From assembly GCA_000818945.1 (NCBI GenBank), contig KN805439.1, positions 1 through 36,934 of the forward strand: a stretch of DNA of 36,934 nt, in the 5' to 3' direction. Below are positions 10,201 through 17,126 of the stretch, one piece after another. Within the stretch, counting starts at the first letter, position 1. Each line of letters opens with the position of its first letter. Under the pieces are notes generated by a model. It was not told the origin of the DNA. It saw only the letters and a program-made list of their open reading frames with translations, and made no database searches. Made by a program: the position numbers and the translations under genes. The stretch is from Schizochytrium sp. CCTCC M209059 (taxonomy: Eukaryota > Sar > Bigyra > Thraustochytrida > Thraustochytriidae).

Positions 10201-10266
10201 ACAGTCGTTTCTGCCGTGCCGTCAGCAGCAGCAGCAGCAGCAACACCAGCAGGAGCGAACGAATAA
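7240..10266 (+). CDS. LRR / multi-IQ / Tudor-like / WW domain protein, 1008 aa
   Basis: Probable cytoplasmic or cytoskeletal scaffold. The ATG at 7240 is the first in frame; the frame opens at a TTG (7171) after a TAG at 7132. Residues about 137-432 form cysteine-containing leucine-rich repeats of the AMN1/F-box-LRR type (repeated L..L.L..C..(I/L)T..G...L, e.g. LQYLNLSRCPQVTDRGVAGL); no F-box is apparent. Residues about 490-760 carry many IQ-type helices (IQ..R...R), as in calmodulin-binding proteins such as myosins and ASPM. A degenerate WW-like block (about 803-830) precedes a Tudor-like segment (about 839-892, with VRVFDISLQSWREGIVVAYN), and a good WW domain lies at 955-984 (EHFDEEHQLPYYYDTISGET...P). 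The C-terminus has a short Ala run. Calmodulin and proline-motif binding are family inference. No known orthologue is assigned. Confidence 0.9.
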   Translation: MELAASERAQRPQDRRARELAVHLARSELDVSEVEAFDSLVLGLSPSSKSRVFSPKRSILSPTTAGRKRQRRKRVARPGDPGFERSEADERNEFQASLAASSVYMTPSERARAREISQRQTRKIYEGIAVGQTNATELDLREHMAQANDQMLWELGSMCPRVVSLNLAGWQGVSVAGLRAVALGFGERLLQIDLSDTPIDDEMVAMLTARFFCLTHLIFRRCPRLTNGAMRAVAVGTHRSLATLDISECPKMTEDALLWLAGASGAASSACAVLKSLSAEGCVGIRDKGIIALGRACPRLQYLNLSRCPQVTDRGVAGLAAGCRNLRVLHLAACVQIGDAALRALGMRCINLRSINLARCARLTDSGLEALCAKLTKLQALNIAGCIEISEMGIYFVVRNNKALQILNVTGCELISQEGLAQMLRGLQFVELAKSYTGFKPRARAVRLKLSAQLQIVQDDASCRISAVIRAHGTRLRLRREARDRLETEAAMRLQRWIRGCFGRGVYMRMWLRRARARAALLVQRIWRGRAARLVRAVRKAHRDWELQNSRYAVKLQAAYRGAKVRVANPEVVAVIAQLAEDRLEEARSAAVVRIQAVVRRRISNVLNAARREELYQRSHDMRLASIRIQAIVRSKLARLRAARLMQRFKRKYAKQIRAATAIQRIARGVIGRRIYRDRLRDHAKEMERLRAAACHIQRLRRGYLGRLEYLRRREAFERRSRAATYLQAIFRGLQVPVWRKLRFQMVREAVRARSDAAHARSGTQVERRKYLRQLGLERDSASEEDQLRELGGYIESDEDDDWQEHWDPEAQRIFYFSPSRNMRSLDKFVEDAFEQSLVGHFVRVFDISLQSWREGIVVAYNRKKQKHRVDFYEFVAASFNPEHIWLYFKDDEMNIQIYDPDNDAWAMFRHVRIAYLQQRPDREMISSAASSVAVTSVTAADQSQGDASFPDSRFVEHFDEEHQLPYYYDTISGETMWELPADVSHDTVVSAVPSAAAAAATPAGANE

Positions 10267-10360
10267 CTTGATATCTTGACAAGGCAGCTGCAGCTTGCAA
10301 CTGCAGCTTGCTGACCAACGATTATCAAATCAGAGAACTTCCCCAATGCTTTCCAAAGAA

Positions 10361-10389
10361 CTAGGCCTAGGCCTAGGCCTAGGCCTAGG
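10361..10389. repeat. CTAGGC hexanucleotide array, copy 1
   Basis: Nearly five perfect CTAGGC units. Because CCTAGG and AGGCCT are each palindromes, the array is self-complementary and could fold into a hairpin or pair with copy 2 at 10572. It is not a telomeric-type unit. Confidence 0.9.
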
Positions 10390-10571
10390 TCTGTCTTTAC
10401 TTCGGATGAGCTTTTGCTTGATGATGAAGCTGTGCATTGGGAACCCATTCGCCGGCCAGCTTCCACGCCGCCAGCTAGCCAGCAGCAGGCACACCATCGA
10501 CACGAGGTCAAGCCAGACCCTAGTCGGGGCGCAGCGGTCGGTCGGTCGGTCGGGTCGAAGAGCCAGAGGCA

Positions 10572-10593
10572 CTAGGCCTAGGCCTAGGCCTAG
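10572..10593. repeat. CTAGGC hexanucleotide array, copy 2
   Basis: Between three and four perfect CTAGGC units in the same intergenic region as copy 1. The same self-complementary unit, separated by 180 bp of unrelated sequence. Confidence 0.9.
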
Positions 10594-10657
10594 TAAATCA
10601 ATCTCTACGCTACCTCCGACGATTCCACATCCGCCGGCCCGAGTGGCACGAGCGGCG

Positions 10658-10688
10658 GAGCAGAGCAGAGCAGAGCAGAGCAGAGCAG
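10658..10688. repeat. GAGCA pentanucleotide array
   Basis: Six consecutive GAGCA units upstream of the C2 gene. A shorter, interrupted array of the same unit lies at about 398-437 upstream of the 517 gene, so the unit recurs in 5' flanks in this window. Confidence 0.85.
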
Positions 10689-10811
10689 ATTGCAGCAAAG
10701 GGGTGGGGCGAGGAAGCGTCTCTGTGCTCCCGCTGCGCGTGTCGGGCTGCGCGCGGCGCGCTTTCGCGTCTTGCGAAATTCTTGTCGGTCTCGGACCGTG
10801 GGAAGTGCGCC

Positions 10812-12332
10812 ATGGAGCGGCAGGGGCTTGCAGGTGACCTGCCCTCGAGCGCGCTTCACGCCGACGAAACAGACCTTCCGCTGCACGTAGAGGAGCCAAC
10901 TGCTGAGGAACTTCTCAAGGGGAGTGCCGGCGGATCGTCGCTTCTGGACGAGTTTGAGGATGAAGGCCTCGTTAACAATGCCAGCAAGAAGCCAGAGAAT
11001 GGTTTCAACTTCGACTTTGATCTGAGCCGTGCACAGTCCTTGGATCTTTTGCCGTCCACGAAACCGAAGCGCAACGATAGCGTGGCCGCGCCAGCTGCTC
11101 AGTATCATGGCCAGCGCCTCTTCAAGCAAGCTATGTCAGTTGAAGGCCATATCTCGATGAAGCGCGGCGGAACCTTGCTGTGCGTGCGGGCCATCCAAGC
11201 AAGAAATTTGACGAGCATGGATTTTGTTTCAAAGAACGATCCGTACTTGGTCCTCCGCGTAGGAGAGAATTGTAGCATCTCCGACATTCACAACGAGGCT
11301 GGAAGTGAGGTCACCTTTGATTGGGAAGCCAAGTTTCCCATGGCACCGCATAAAAAGGAATCTCCAGGTCTCGTTGTCTCTGTCATCGACCACGATACAT
11401 ATACTCGGGATGACTTGATTGGCACGTGTGCCCCAGACCCCTTTACTTTCATGTATGCGCAGTCCGTGACGCCATTCCGGGGCTGGTTCGAGCTTTCGCG
11501 CAAGAGCCACTTTCGACATCGCGAAAAGAAGTCGGGCGAGATTCTGCTCGAAATATGGTACGAGAACTTTCAGTGGCCAGACACGATCGAAGATGACGTC
11601 TTGCGCACCTTGCGCTGGATCGAGCCCTTTCCCATTCCACGACTGCGCTTGGTGACCAATTGGAACTTTCGCGCAGGTCTGACGCGCAAGATTTTGGACG
11701 GAGGGCACTTTCATACCTTTCGCACCTTTCAAATCAACCTTTGGGAAGTCAACAGCGCCTTTGATCACCAAATGTGTCAATGGAACGAAAGTTATGAGAA
11801 AGCCAGACGAATATATGGTGGTGGGATCTCCGCAGCGTTGGCTCGACAATGCATTCGCATGCAACACCGCACATTGTACTCGAAGAATGACTCCGAGGCT
11901 GGCCAGTTTGAAATTTTTCATGTGCGGGGGATGCGCGAGCTCTTCGAGGCGTTGCAGTACGGAAAGAGCGGGGGGCGCTCGGTGCGGTACACGTATGTGA
12001 TTATGCCGGATGGGACGTTTCACTTTTCGCGCACGAGCCGCAAATTTGGCCAGGATTTGCTTTCCAAACACGCTCTCCATTGTAATTGCGCCAAAGAAGT
12101 TGTCTATGCAGGCGAAATGTTCATTGATATGAATAGTGACCGCTTCAAAACGTCCAAAACCCCAGCACTCGTCATTGACAATAACTCGGGCACTTTTGCG
12201 CCCACCACAGCGCGGCTGCTTAATCTTCGCGCCTTAATGGAGCTCAATTTTGGCCACGAGTTCCCCGTTTTTGCGCTTTCCCGCGATGATGCTCGGCTTA
12301 AGCTCTGGTTCGAGCAGAACAACCTCGAGTGA
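10812..12332 (+). CDS. C2-domain protein with conserved C-terminal domain of unknown function, 506 aa
   Basis: Probable calcium- or phospholipid-binding peripheral membrane protein. The start is ATG 10812 (GCGCCATGG, good context); the frame upstream begins only at a TTG. Residues about 120-250 form a C2 domain: GTLLCVRAIQARNLTSMDF, then SKNDPYLVLRVG, then VIDHDTYTRDDLIG, with several Asp residues in ligand-like positions. The C-terminal half has a conserved block, KHALHCN.AKEVVYAGEMF followed by ALVIDNNSGTFAPTTARL and LMELNFGHEFPVFALS. I recall similar VIDNNSGTYAP blocks in uncharacterised fungal proteins; their function is unknown. The TGA stop lies inside GTGAGT, a consensus donor, and the last 38 coding bases plus flank are duplicated 140 bp downstream, so an alternative 3' end is possible. 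Tandem with the PHYHD1-like gene. Confidence 0.88.
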   Translation: MERQGLAGDLPSSALHADETDLPLHVEEPTAEELLKGSAGGSSLLDEFEDEGLVNNASKKPENGFNFDFDLSRAQSLDLLPSTKPKRNDSVAAPAAQYHGQRLFKQAMSVEGHISMKRGGTLLCVRAIQARNLTSMDFVSKNDPYLVLRVGENCSISDIHNEAGSEVTFDWEAKFPMAPHKKESPGLVVSVIDHDTYTRDDLIGTCAPDPFTFMYAQSVTPFRGWFELSRKSHFRHREKKSGEILLEIWYENFQWPDTIEDDVLRTLRWIEPFPIPRLRLVTNWNFRAGLTRKILDGGHFHTFRTFQINLWEVNSAFDHQMCQWNESYEKARRIYGGGISAALARQCIRMQHRTLYSKNDSEAGQFEIFHVRGMRELFEALQYGKSGGRSVRYTYVIMPDGTFHFSRTSRKFGQDLLSKHALHCNCAKEVVYAGEMFIDMNSDRFKTSKTPALVIDNNSGTFAPTTARLLNLRALMELNFGHEFPVFALSRDDARLKLWFEQNNLE

Positions 12333-12436
12333 GTGAGAGAGCTTAGCCTTCCGGCAATTGTGTAGTAGAAATAATCTAAACCACATCAAACAGGTTGACA
12401 TTTATTTTCTTTCTGTGTTCTCTGTGTGGTGCTCAG
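12329..12436 (+). other. candidate alternative 3' intron overlapping the C2 gene stop
   Basis: GTGAGT at 12329-12334 contains the TGA stop. A pyrimidine-rich tract (TTTATTTTCTTTCTGTGTTC and on) ends in GTGCTCAG at 12436. Removing these 108 nt would change the last codon and keep a frame open for about 56 further codons to a TGA at 12603-12605. The duplicated gene terminus begins at the acceptor. No transcript data are available. Confidence 0.3.
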
Positions 12437-12480
12437 CGCAAGCTCTGGTCCGAGCAGCATAACCTCGAGTGAGCGAGAAA
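12431..12480 (+). repeat. duplicate of the C2 gene terminus
   Basis: Bases 12431-12480 align without gaps to 12291-12340, the end of the C2 coding region plus stop and flank, with 42 of 50 positions identical by hand count (offset 140). In the matching frame the copy would encode RKLWSEQHNLE and a stop, against RLKLWFEQNNLE in the gene. It may be a decayed tandem duplication or an alternative terminal exon. Confidence 0.8.
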
Positions 12481-12651
12481 AAACTCCTGGCCGTAACTCA
12501 AGTCACGAGCTGATGTCCTTCGGATTCTTACCAGTGAGTGAGTGCTTGGCCGCCCTTCACCCAAGATCAACACACGAAATCAGACATTCTCGAACCAATT
12601 GCTGACAATTGACTGCAGTTAAATATTGCATCTTTTCTGTCGGCAACAAGG

Positions 12652-12711
12652 TAGCCCAGCCCGGCCTAGCCCAGCCCGGCCTAGCCCAGCCAGGCTTAGC
12701 CCAGCCAGCCA
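12652..12711. repeat. 15-bp tandem repeat, four units
   Basis: Unit TAGCCCAGCCCGGCC occurs twice perfectly (12652-12681), then two diverged units follow (12682-12711). The unit shares GGCCTAG with the CTAGGC arrays at 10361 and 10572. Confidence 0.85.
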
Positions 12712-12935
12712 CGGGCAGCTTCCAAGCCGCCCTTTCCTTTCTCAAGTATAACTTATGTTAAGCCAGTCGAAACGCTGTCCTCGTGAACACCAAGGTGAGG
12801 ACGCATCGAAATGGAAAACCTTCCGCCCTGCGACGCCCGGCTGACTTGGAGGTCGAGGAGGTCGAGGACGCACCGTGACGGACGCCAACAGCCAAAACCT
12901 CGCCCAAACACCATTGGCATATCGAGCGAGGAAGC

Positions 12936-13895
12936 ATGGCGAGCACGACGGAGGCGGCCGCGGCGAAGCGCGACAGCGCCGCGAGCGAAGCGTTCTGGCG
13001 CGATGGGTGCGCAGTGGTGCCCGGGTTTGCGAGCGCAAAAGAGGTCGAGGGCATGAAAAAGCAAGCGCTCGAGCTCGTGGCCGCCTGGGACGGCAAGACG
13101 ACGACGGAATTCCGCACGGACGCTGGCCAGGCCGATGCCCAAGGCAGTGACGACTACTTTATCAGCAGTGCGCGGGAAGTACGCTGCTTCTGGGAGAGTG
13201 GGTCCGACAAGACTGTGGTCAAGGACGATCCCAAGGCCACCATGCGCAAAGTCAACAAGATCGGGCACGGCCTACACGTCTTGGATCCGGTCTTTCGTGC
13301 CTATGCAGAAAGCGACAAGGTTTGCAAGCTAGTCCGAGAGCTCGGCTGGGAGGCACCCGTGTTGCCGCAGAGCATGTACATTCTTAAAAATCCAAAAATC
13401 GGTGGCGAGGTGACTGCTCACCAGGACTCAACATTTCTGTACACGGAGCCGCGACCGACCTGCCTCGGACTCTGGCTCGCGCTTGACGACGCTACGCTCG
13501 AAAACGGGGCCCTTTGGTTTCGTCCAGGCTCTCACAAGGAGCCTGTGCGCAGGCACTTTCAGCGTCTTGTTGGCGAGGATGGCTCAACGCGCATGGTGTT
13601 TGAAAACCTTGTGAGCGACGATGCCATGACCCCGTTTGAAGGTGTCGCTCTTGAGGACATTGGTCAAGAGACGCACCAGAAGCTTCGTGACGCCGGCTTC
13701 GTCTCAGTCGAGTGCAAGGCCGGGGATCTGGTCCTCATTCACGGCCAGGTCGAGCATCTCTCACTCCGAAACGAGTCTGACAAGCAGCGCCACACCTTTC
13801 AGCTTCATCTCATCGAGGGGCCGGACAAGGGCATTACGTGGAGCGCCAAGAACTGGCTCCAGTATCCCCAAGGCCAGCCCTTCCCTTCTCTCTAA
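12936..13895 (+). CDS. PHYHD1: phytanoyl-CoA dioxygenase family protein, PHYHD1-type, 319 aa
   Basis: A non-haem Fe(II)/2-oxoglutarate-dependent oxygenase of the PhyH family, closest by pattern to animal PHYHD1 (about 290 aa), whose physiological substrate is not settled. The iron triad is visible: H162 and D164 in HQDSTFLYTEP and H274 in HGQVEHLS. R285 is a candidate 2-oxoglutarate salt-bridge partner. Family blocks LGLWLALDDATLENGALWF.PGSH and TWSAKNWLQ, and even the ending PFPSL, match PHYHD1 as I remember it. There is no peroxisomal PTS1 tripeptide and no obvious N-terminal targeting peptide, which suggests cytosol. The start ATG has purine-rich context GAAGCATGG. Tandem between the C2 and USP genes. 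Confidence 0.93.
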   Translation: MASTTEAAAAKRDSAASEAFWRDGCAVVPGFASAKEVEGMKKQALELVAAWDGKTTTEFRTDAGQADAQGSDDYFISSAREVRCFWESGSDKTVVKDDPKATMRKVNKIGHGLHVLDPVFRAYAESDKVCKLVRELGWEAPVLPQSMYILKNPKIGGEVTAHQDSTFLYTEPRPTCLGLWLALDDATLENGALWFRPGSHKEPVRRHFQRLVGEDGSTRMVFENLVSDDAMTPFEGVALEDIGQETHQKLRDAGFVSVECKAGDLVLIHGQVEHLSLRNESDKQRHTFQLHLIEGPDKGITWSAKNWLQYPQGQPFPSL

Positions 13896-14595
13896 ATACT
13901 ATTTCTACCGATCCCAAAAGTAATCAAATGTCCATCCTCTCCACTAGCCATGATGGCTGTTTCTACTTGCGTTGGCTCCCTTCGCTTTCCGCTCGGCTGT
14001 CTTAGGGAGCAAAAGCATCTCCGGTACATTCACTCTGTCGCTTTACGTTACATGTGCGTCCAGCCGCAGCCGCGCAGCCGAGGCTCCGTCATAGTCCCGA
14101 TACGCCGCCTCGCCTCGACCGGCCGCGGGGACCCTTCGGAGGTCCCCGGAGACACTGGTGTGCACTCGCTCACTCGGCCGGTGTGTGCGCGCGGAGTCCA
14201 TTCTATTCCATTCCACAATCCCTCTTGTGTCCAGTCCCAGCTCCCCTGGCGCGTCCAGTCGGTGCGAAGCGGTGCGGAGCGGTGCGCTGCGGCGCTCCTT
14301 CATACCGGGACGTCTGCCTGGAGCGCCGGCACGGGCCCTTTCCGGCAGCGGCGTGCCGGAGTTTCTTCTGCAGGCGGCACAGGAGCACGCCATCCCCTCC
14401 CTTACAAAGCAGGAGCAGCAGTATACACTCGCCAGGAGCGCCGTCGCCAAACTCTCTTCCCGAGCGCAGCGCGACCGAGCAGTCGAGAAACGCGCGCCGT
14501 CTCGGTCCCGGTCCCGGTCCTCGGGAGCGCGCGCGGACGGGCGAGACAGCGAGAGTCGGAGCCCGGCTACGCGCGAGGTTTGCTGCTTTCGGGTT

Positions 14596-14625
14596 GAGTC
14601 GAGTCGAGTCGAGTCGAGTCGAGTT
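14596..14625. repeat. GAGTC pentanucleotide array
   Basis: Five perfect GAGTC units and one GAGTT, followed by GATTGATTGA. A simple repeat about 280 bp upstream of the USP start codon. Confidence 0.9.
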
Positions 14626-14850
14626 GATTGATTGAGAGCGCTCGATCAGAACGGCAGGCGAGAGAACCATTGCGAAGCACGGCAGGCAGGCCGGGAGAAG
14701 CCCAACGCCGAGACCAAAGCCGCAAGCCGGACCTCGCGGGGAGACGAGAGGCGAAGCGTAGCGAAGTGGAACGAAACGTAGCGGAGCGGAGCGAGGAGAC
14801 GCGGCGGTCTGTGCGGAGAGGTCGAGCGGCTGGCAGGGAGACGTGTGACG

Positions 14851-14871
14851 GCTCGCTCGCTCGCTCGCTCG
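14851..14871. repeat. GCTC tetranucleotide array
   Basis: Five GCTC units about 35 bp upstream of the USP ATG at 14906, probably within the 5' UTR. Confidence 0.85.
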
Positions 14872-14905
14872 TTGGCTTGCTCTGCCCACGTGAAGGGCTT
14901 GCTTA

Positions 14906-16969
14906 ATGAACTACAGGCTCGACGGCCCCGTGCTCGCCGGAATTCTTCCCGAATACCTCGATCCCCTGAACGAGGCATCGACTGCCGCGCTTTTCGGCGT
15001 GGGCGCGAACGCGGCGTCAACACGAAACCAGTTTCTTTCAGCCGACCTTTGGCAGGACACCCTTCAGCTCGGTCTCTTTGGTGTCTCCTTTCTATTAATC
15101 GTCGTTTCACACATGCCTCACGGCGCAGCACAGGGCGGCCCCGCAGACAACATTCATTCTGGGGCGCCCACAGAGCCCGAGGCAGCTGATGTGCATCATT
15201 GTGACTCCTCGCGCAGGGAGAGCTCGGATATATCTTCCTCCCCCTTGGGGCGTCCCTTGTCGCCGAGACAATCTCCCACTTTATTGCCCATCGTGACGGC
15301 CTCTCCAACATCGCCAGCGCGTCTCAGTCTCGATGCAGTCGTCCTCGAGCCGGTGGGGCAGATGTCATCGGATGCGGAGGTTGCTCGTGCATCTGTGTCT
15401 CTTCATCCGGTAAGTCGCTCAGACAGAGTCCACGCAGCGCAGCAGCAGCAGCAGCAGCAGCAGCGAAAAGCAAGTGGTGGAGCAGGTTCCCTCGATGAGG
15501 AGGTGGAGGAAGAGGAAAAGCAAGAGGAAAAGCAAGAGCTTGGGCACAAAGAAACGCGAGGAGGAAACAATGTGCAAGACCACGTTGTTGGCCCTAGTGT
15601 CGACAACGCCTCCTCTTTCAGAGATGACGTCGAGACCAAAGAAGACGATCGCGATGGTGCCATCACGGGCTCAGCGTCTGGCTTTCTACCTCAACTCGTG
15701 CCCTCATCGCCCGATACCAAGACAAGTACAGCGCAAAAACGAATTCCTGCGCATCTTTCTCCGCAGCATTGCAACGCGAAACGAAGCCGTGCCAGTCTTG
15801 ACGTTGACACCGAGTTGGCGCGTGACTTTGGCAAAAAGATCAACTTGCGCACTAGCGTGGACCTAGACCTCTTTGTCAACGGAACGCGCGGGCTGCGGAA
15901 TCTTGGCAACACTTGCTACATGAACGCCTGTTTGCAGTGCCTGGCGCAGTGCGGCACCTTTGCAGAGTACTTTCTCAGGCTCAGGCACGAAGCGGAACTC
16001 AATCGTGAGAACATCAGTGCCAAGGGCGCGATGGCAGAGGCCTACGGCAAGCTCATCAACGCCATGTGGGCCAAGAGTGATCCGCAAAAGAGCGCAATCC
16101 GTCCTTCGAAAGTCAAGGCTGTGATTGGGGATGTCGCCAGCTACTTTAGCGGCTACGAGCAGCACGACGCACAAGAACTGCTCCGCTGCCTCCTCGATGC
16201 AGTCCACGAGGACGTCAACCGCGTTCGGGAAAAGGTTCCCTACGAGGAGATTCAAGACGTTGATCACGAGACCGTGGAAGCCACGGCGCAGCGCTGGTGG
16301 GCGCACTATGAGAAGCGCAATGATTCTCACGTAAAGGATGTCTTCGGTGGCCAGCTTTATTCGCTCGTGACCTGCAAGACGTGTGGCAATCAGAGCAAGG
16401 CCTTTGATCCCGTGCTCGACCTCTCTGTACCCATTGCCTCCCCCGACGCTGCACGTGTATCCCTGGAGGATTGCCTCTCGGCCATGGTCGAGGAGGAAAC
16501 ACTCGATGGCGACAACGCATGTTATTGTCGCAAGTGCAAGTCGCACCAACCATCAACGCGCGCGTTGCAGATTTTCCGAGCTCCACAGACGCTTGTCGTG
16601 CACCTCAAGCGTTTTGCGCAGAAAACTCCGTTTCAACGCACCAAGCTACAAACTCGCGTTTCGCTTCCTTTGGAAGGGACCTTGGACTTGTCCCCGTTCT
16701 GCCACAAGCTTGCAGCGCGTGATCGTCCTATGTATCGCCTCGTGGCAATGGTCAATCACATGGGAACTCTTTCCGGGGGCCACTACACGGCCAACGCCCG
16801 GCATGTGCGAACGAGCGTCTGGCACAATTACAACGACGATAGAGTCACTGAGATTGATCCAGGAAACATCGACACCTCCTCTGCATATTTGCTTTTTCTC
16901 GAGCGCGTACATCCCGTGCCTGCTGACGTCGTACCACGAACACCTGTGTCGGCCCAGTCTCATTTGTAA
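14906..16969 (+). CDS. ubiquitin-specific protease (USP, peptidase C19) with N-terminal hydrophobic segment, 687 aa
   Basis: Deubiquitinase that would cleave ubiquitin isopeptide bonds. The catalytic domain spans about 328-670: Cys box GLRNLGNTCYMNACLQCL with nucleophile C337, QQ/QHDAQELL region, LVVHLKRFA, His box GTLSGGHYTA with H626, and WHNYNDDRV supplying the acidic residue. A CxxC pair (CKTCGN, CYCRKC) forms the usual USP zinc-binding finger. The domain is of the compact USP4/8/21-like type. Residues 1-325 are variable: LGLFGVSFLLIVV (about 55-67) could be a membrane anchor or uncleaved signal, followed by a Ser/Pro-rich region, a polyQ run near 179-186 and an acidic Glu/Lys stretch near 198-212. 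The ATG at 14906 has weak context (CTTAATGA), so a downstream start at M70 would remove the hydrophobic segment. Its TAA stop lies in GTAAGA. Convergent with the kinesin gene, 157 bp apart. Confidence 0.93.
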   Translation: MNYRLDGPVLAGILPEYLDPLNEASTAALFGVGANAASTRNQFLSADLWQDTLQLGLFGVSFLLIVVSHMPHGAAQGGPADNIHSGAPTEPEAADVHHCDSSRRESSDISSSPLGRPLSPRQSPTLLPIVTASPTSPARLSLDAVVLEPVGQMSSDAEVARASVSLHPVSRSDRVHAAQQQQQQQQRKASGGAGSLDEEVEEEEKQEEKQELGHKETRGGNNVQDHVVGPSVDNASSFRDDVETKEDDRDGAITGSASGFLPQLVPSSPDTKTSTAQKRIPAHLSPQHCNAKRSRASLDVDTELARDFGKKINLRTSVDLDLFVNGTRGLRNLGNTCYMNACLQCLAQCGTFAEYFLRLRHEAELNRENISAKGAMAEAYGKLINAMWAKSDPQKSAIRPSKVKAVIGDVASYFSGYEQHDAQELLRCLLDAVHEDVNRVREKVPYEEIQDVDHETVEATAQRWWAHYEKRNDSHVKDVFGGQLYSLVTCKTCGNQSKAFDPVLDLSVPIASPDAARVSLEDCLSAMVEEETLDGDNACYCRKCKSHQPSTRALQIFRAPQTLVVHLKRFAQKTPFQRTKLQTRVSLPLEGTLDLSPFCHKLAARDRPMYRLVAMVNHMGTLSGGHYTANARHVRTSVWHNYNDDRVTEIDPGNIDTSSAYLLFLERVHPVPADVVPRTPVSAQSHL

Positions 16970-17126
16970 GACAGCGTGCGAGGGAACCTTTTCTTTTCAC
17001 CCCACGATTCGGGCTCAAGCACTTCATTCTCCAATCACCCCTCCAATCAACAAGCTAAATGTTGTGAATGTGTTATTCTTCCTTTACTAAGTATCGTGGC
17101 ATATGTAAGCTACAGTTTTCGTTCTT

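Larger units (their letters stand above)
10267..10811. other. intergenic region with hexamer and pentamer arrays
   Basis: This 545-bp gap separates two tandem genes. It contains two CTAGGC arrays 180 bp apart (10361-10389 and 10572-10593), a GGTCGGTCGGTCGG run near 10538-10553, and a GAGCA array at 10658-10688 ending about 125 bp before the C2 gene ATG. No credible small gene is seen; reading frames crossing it are repeats-derived and Arg-rich. Confidence 0.55.
12333..12935. other. intergenic region between the C2 and PHYHD1-like genes
   Basis: This 603-bp gap contains the duplicated C2 terminus (12431-12480), several GTGAGTGAG motifs, and a 15-bp tandem array at 12652-12711. No independent gene is supported. 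The last 150 bp before the ATG at 12936 are GC-rich and probably 5' UTR. Confidence 0.5.
13896..14905. other. intergenic region upstream of the USP gene
   Basis: About 1 kb without a convincing gene. Frames of up to about 215 codons cross it (for example 13950-14597), but they are Arg/Ser/Pro-rich, overlap one another and run into simple repeats. Repeats present: GCGGTGCGGA-type units near 14265-14295, a GAGTC array at 14596-14625, AGCGAAGTGGAACG-type purine repeats at 14755-14805, and GCTC tetramers at 14851-14871. Likely the promoter and 5' UTR of the USP gene. Confidence 0.5.

Noticed and set aside
10782..10811. TTG start for the C2 protein
   Set aside because: ATG at 10812 has strong context and the ten extra residues show no family similarity.
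11229..12080. 283-codon antisense frame under the C2 gene
   Set aside because: A mirror of a real coding region with biased third positions; no domain recognised.
13950..14597. 215-codon frame between the PHYHD1-like and USP genes
   Set aside because: Low-complexity Arg/Ser/Pro composition, several competing overlapping frames and a run into the GAGTC array.
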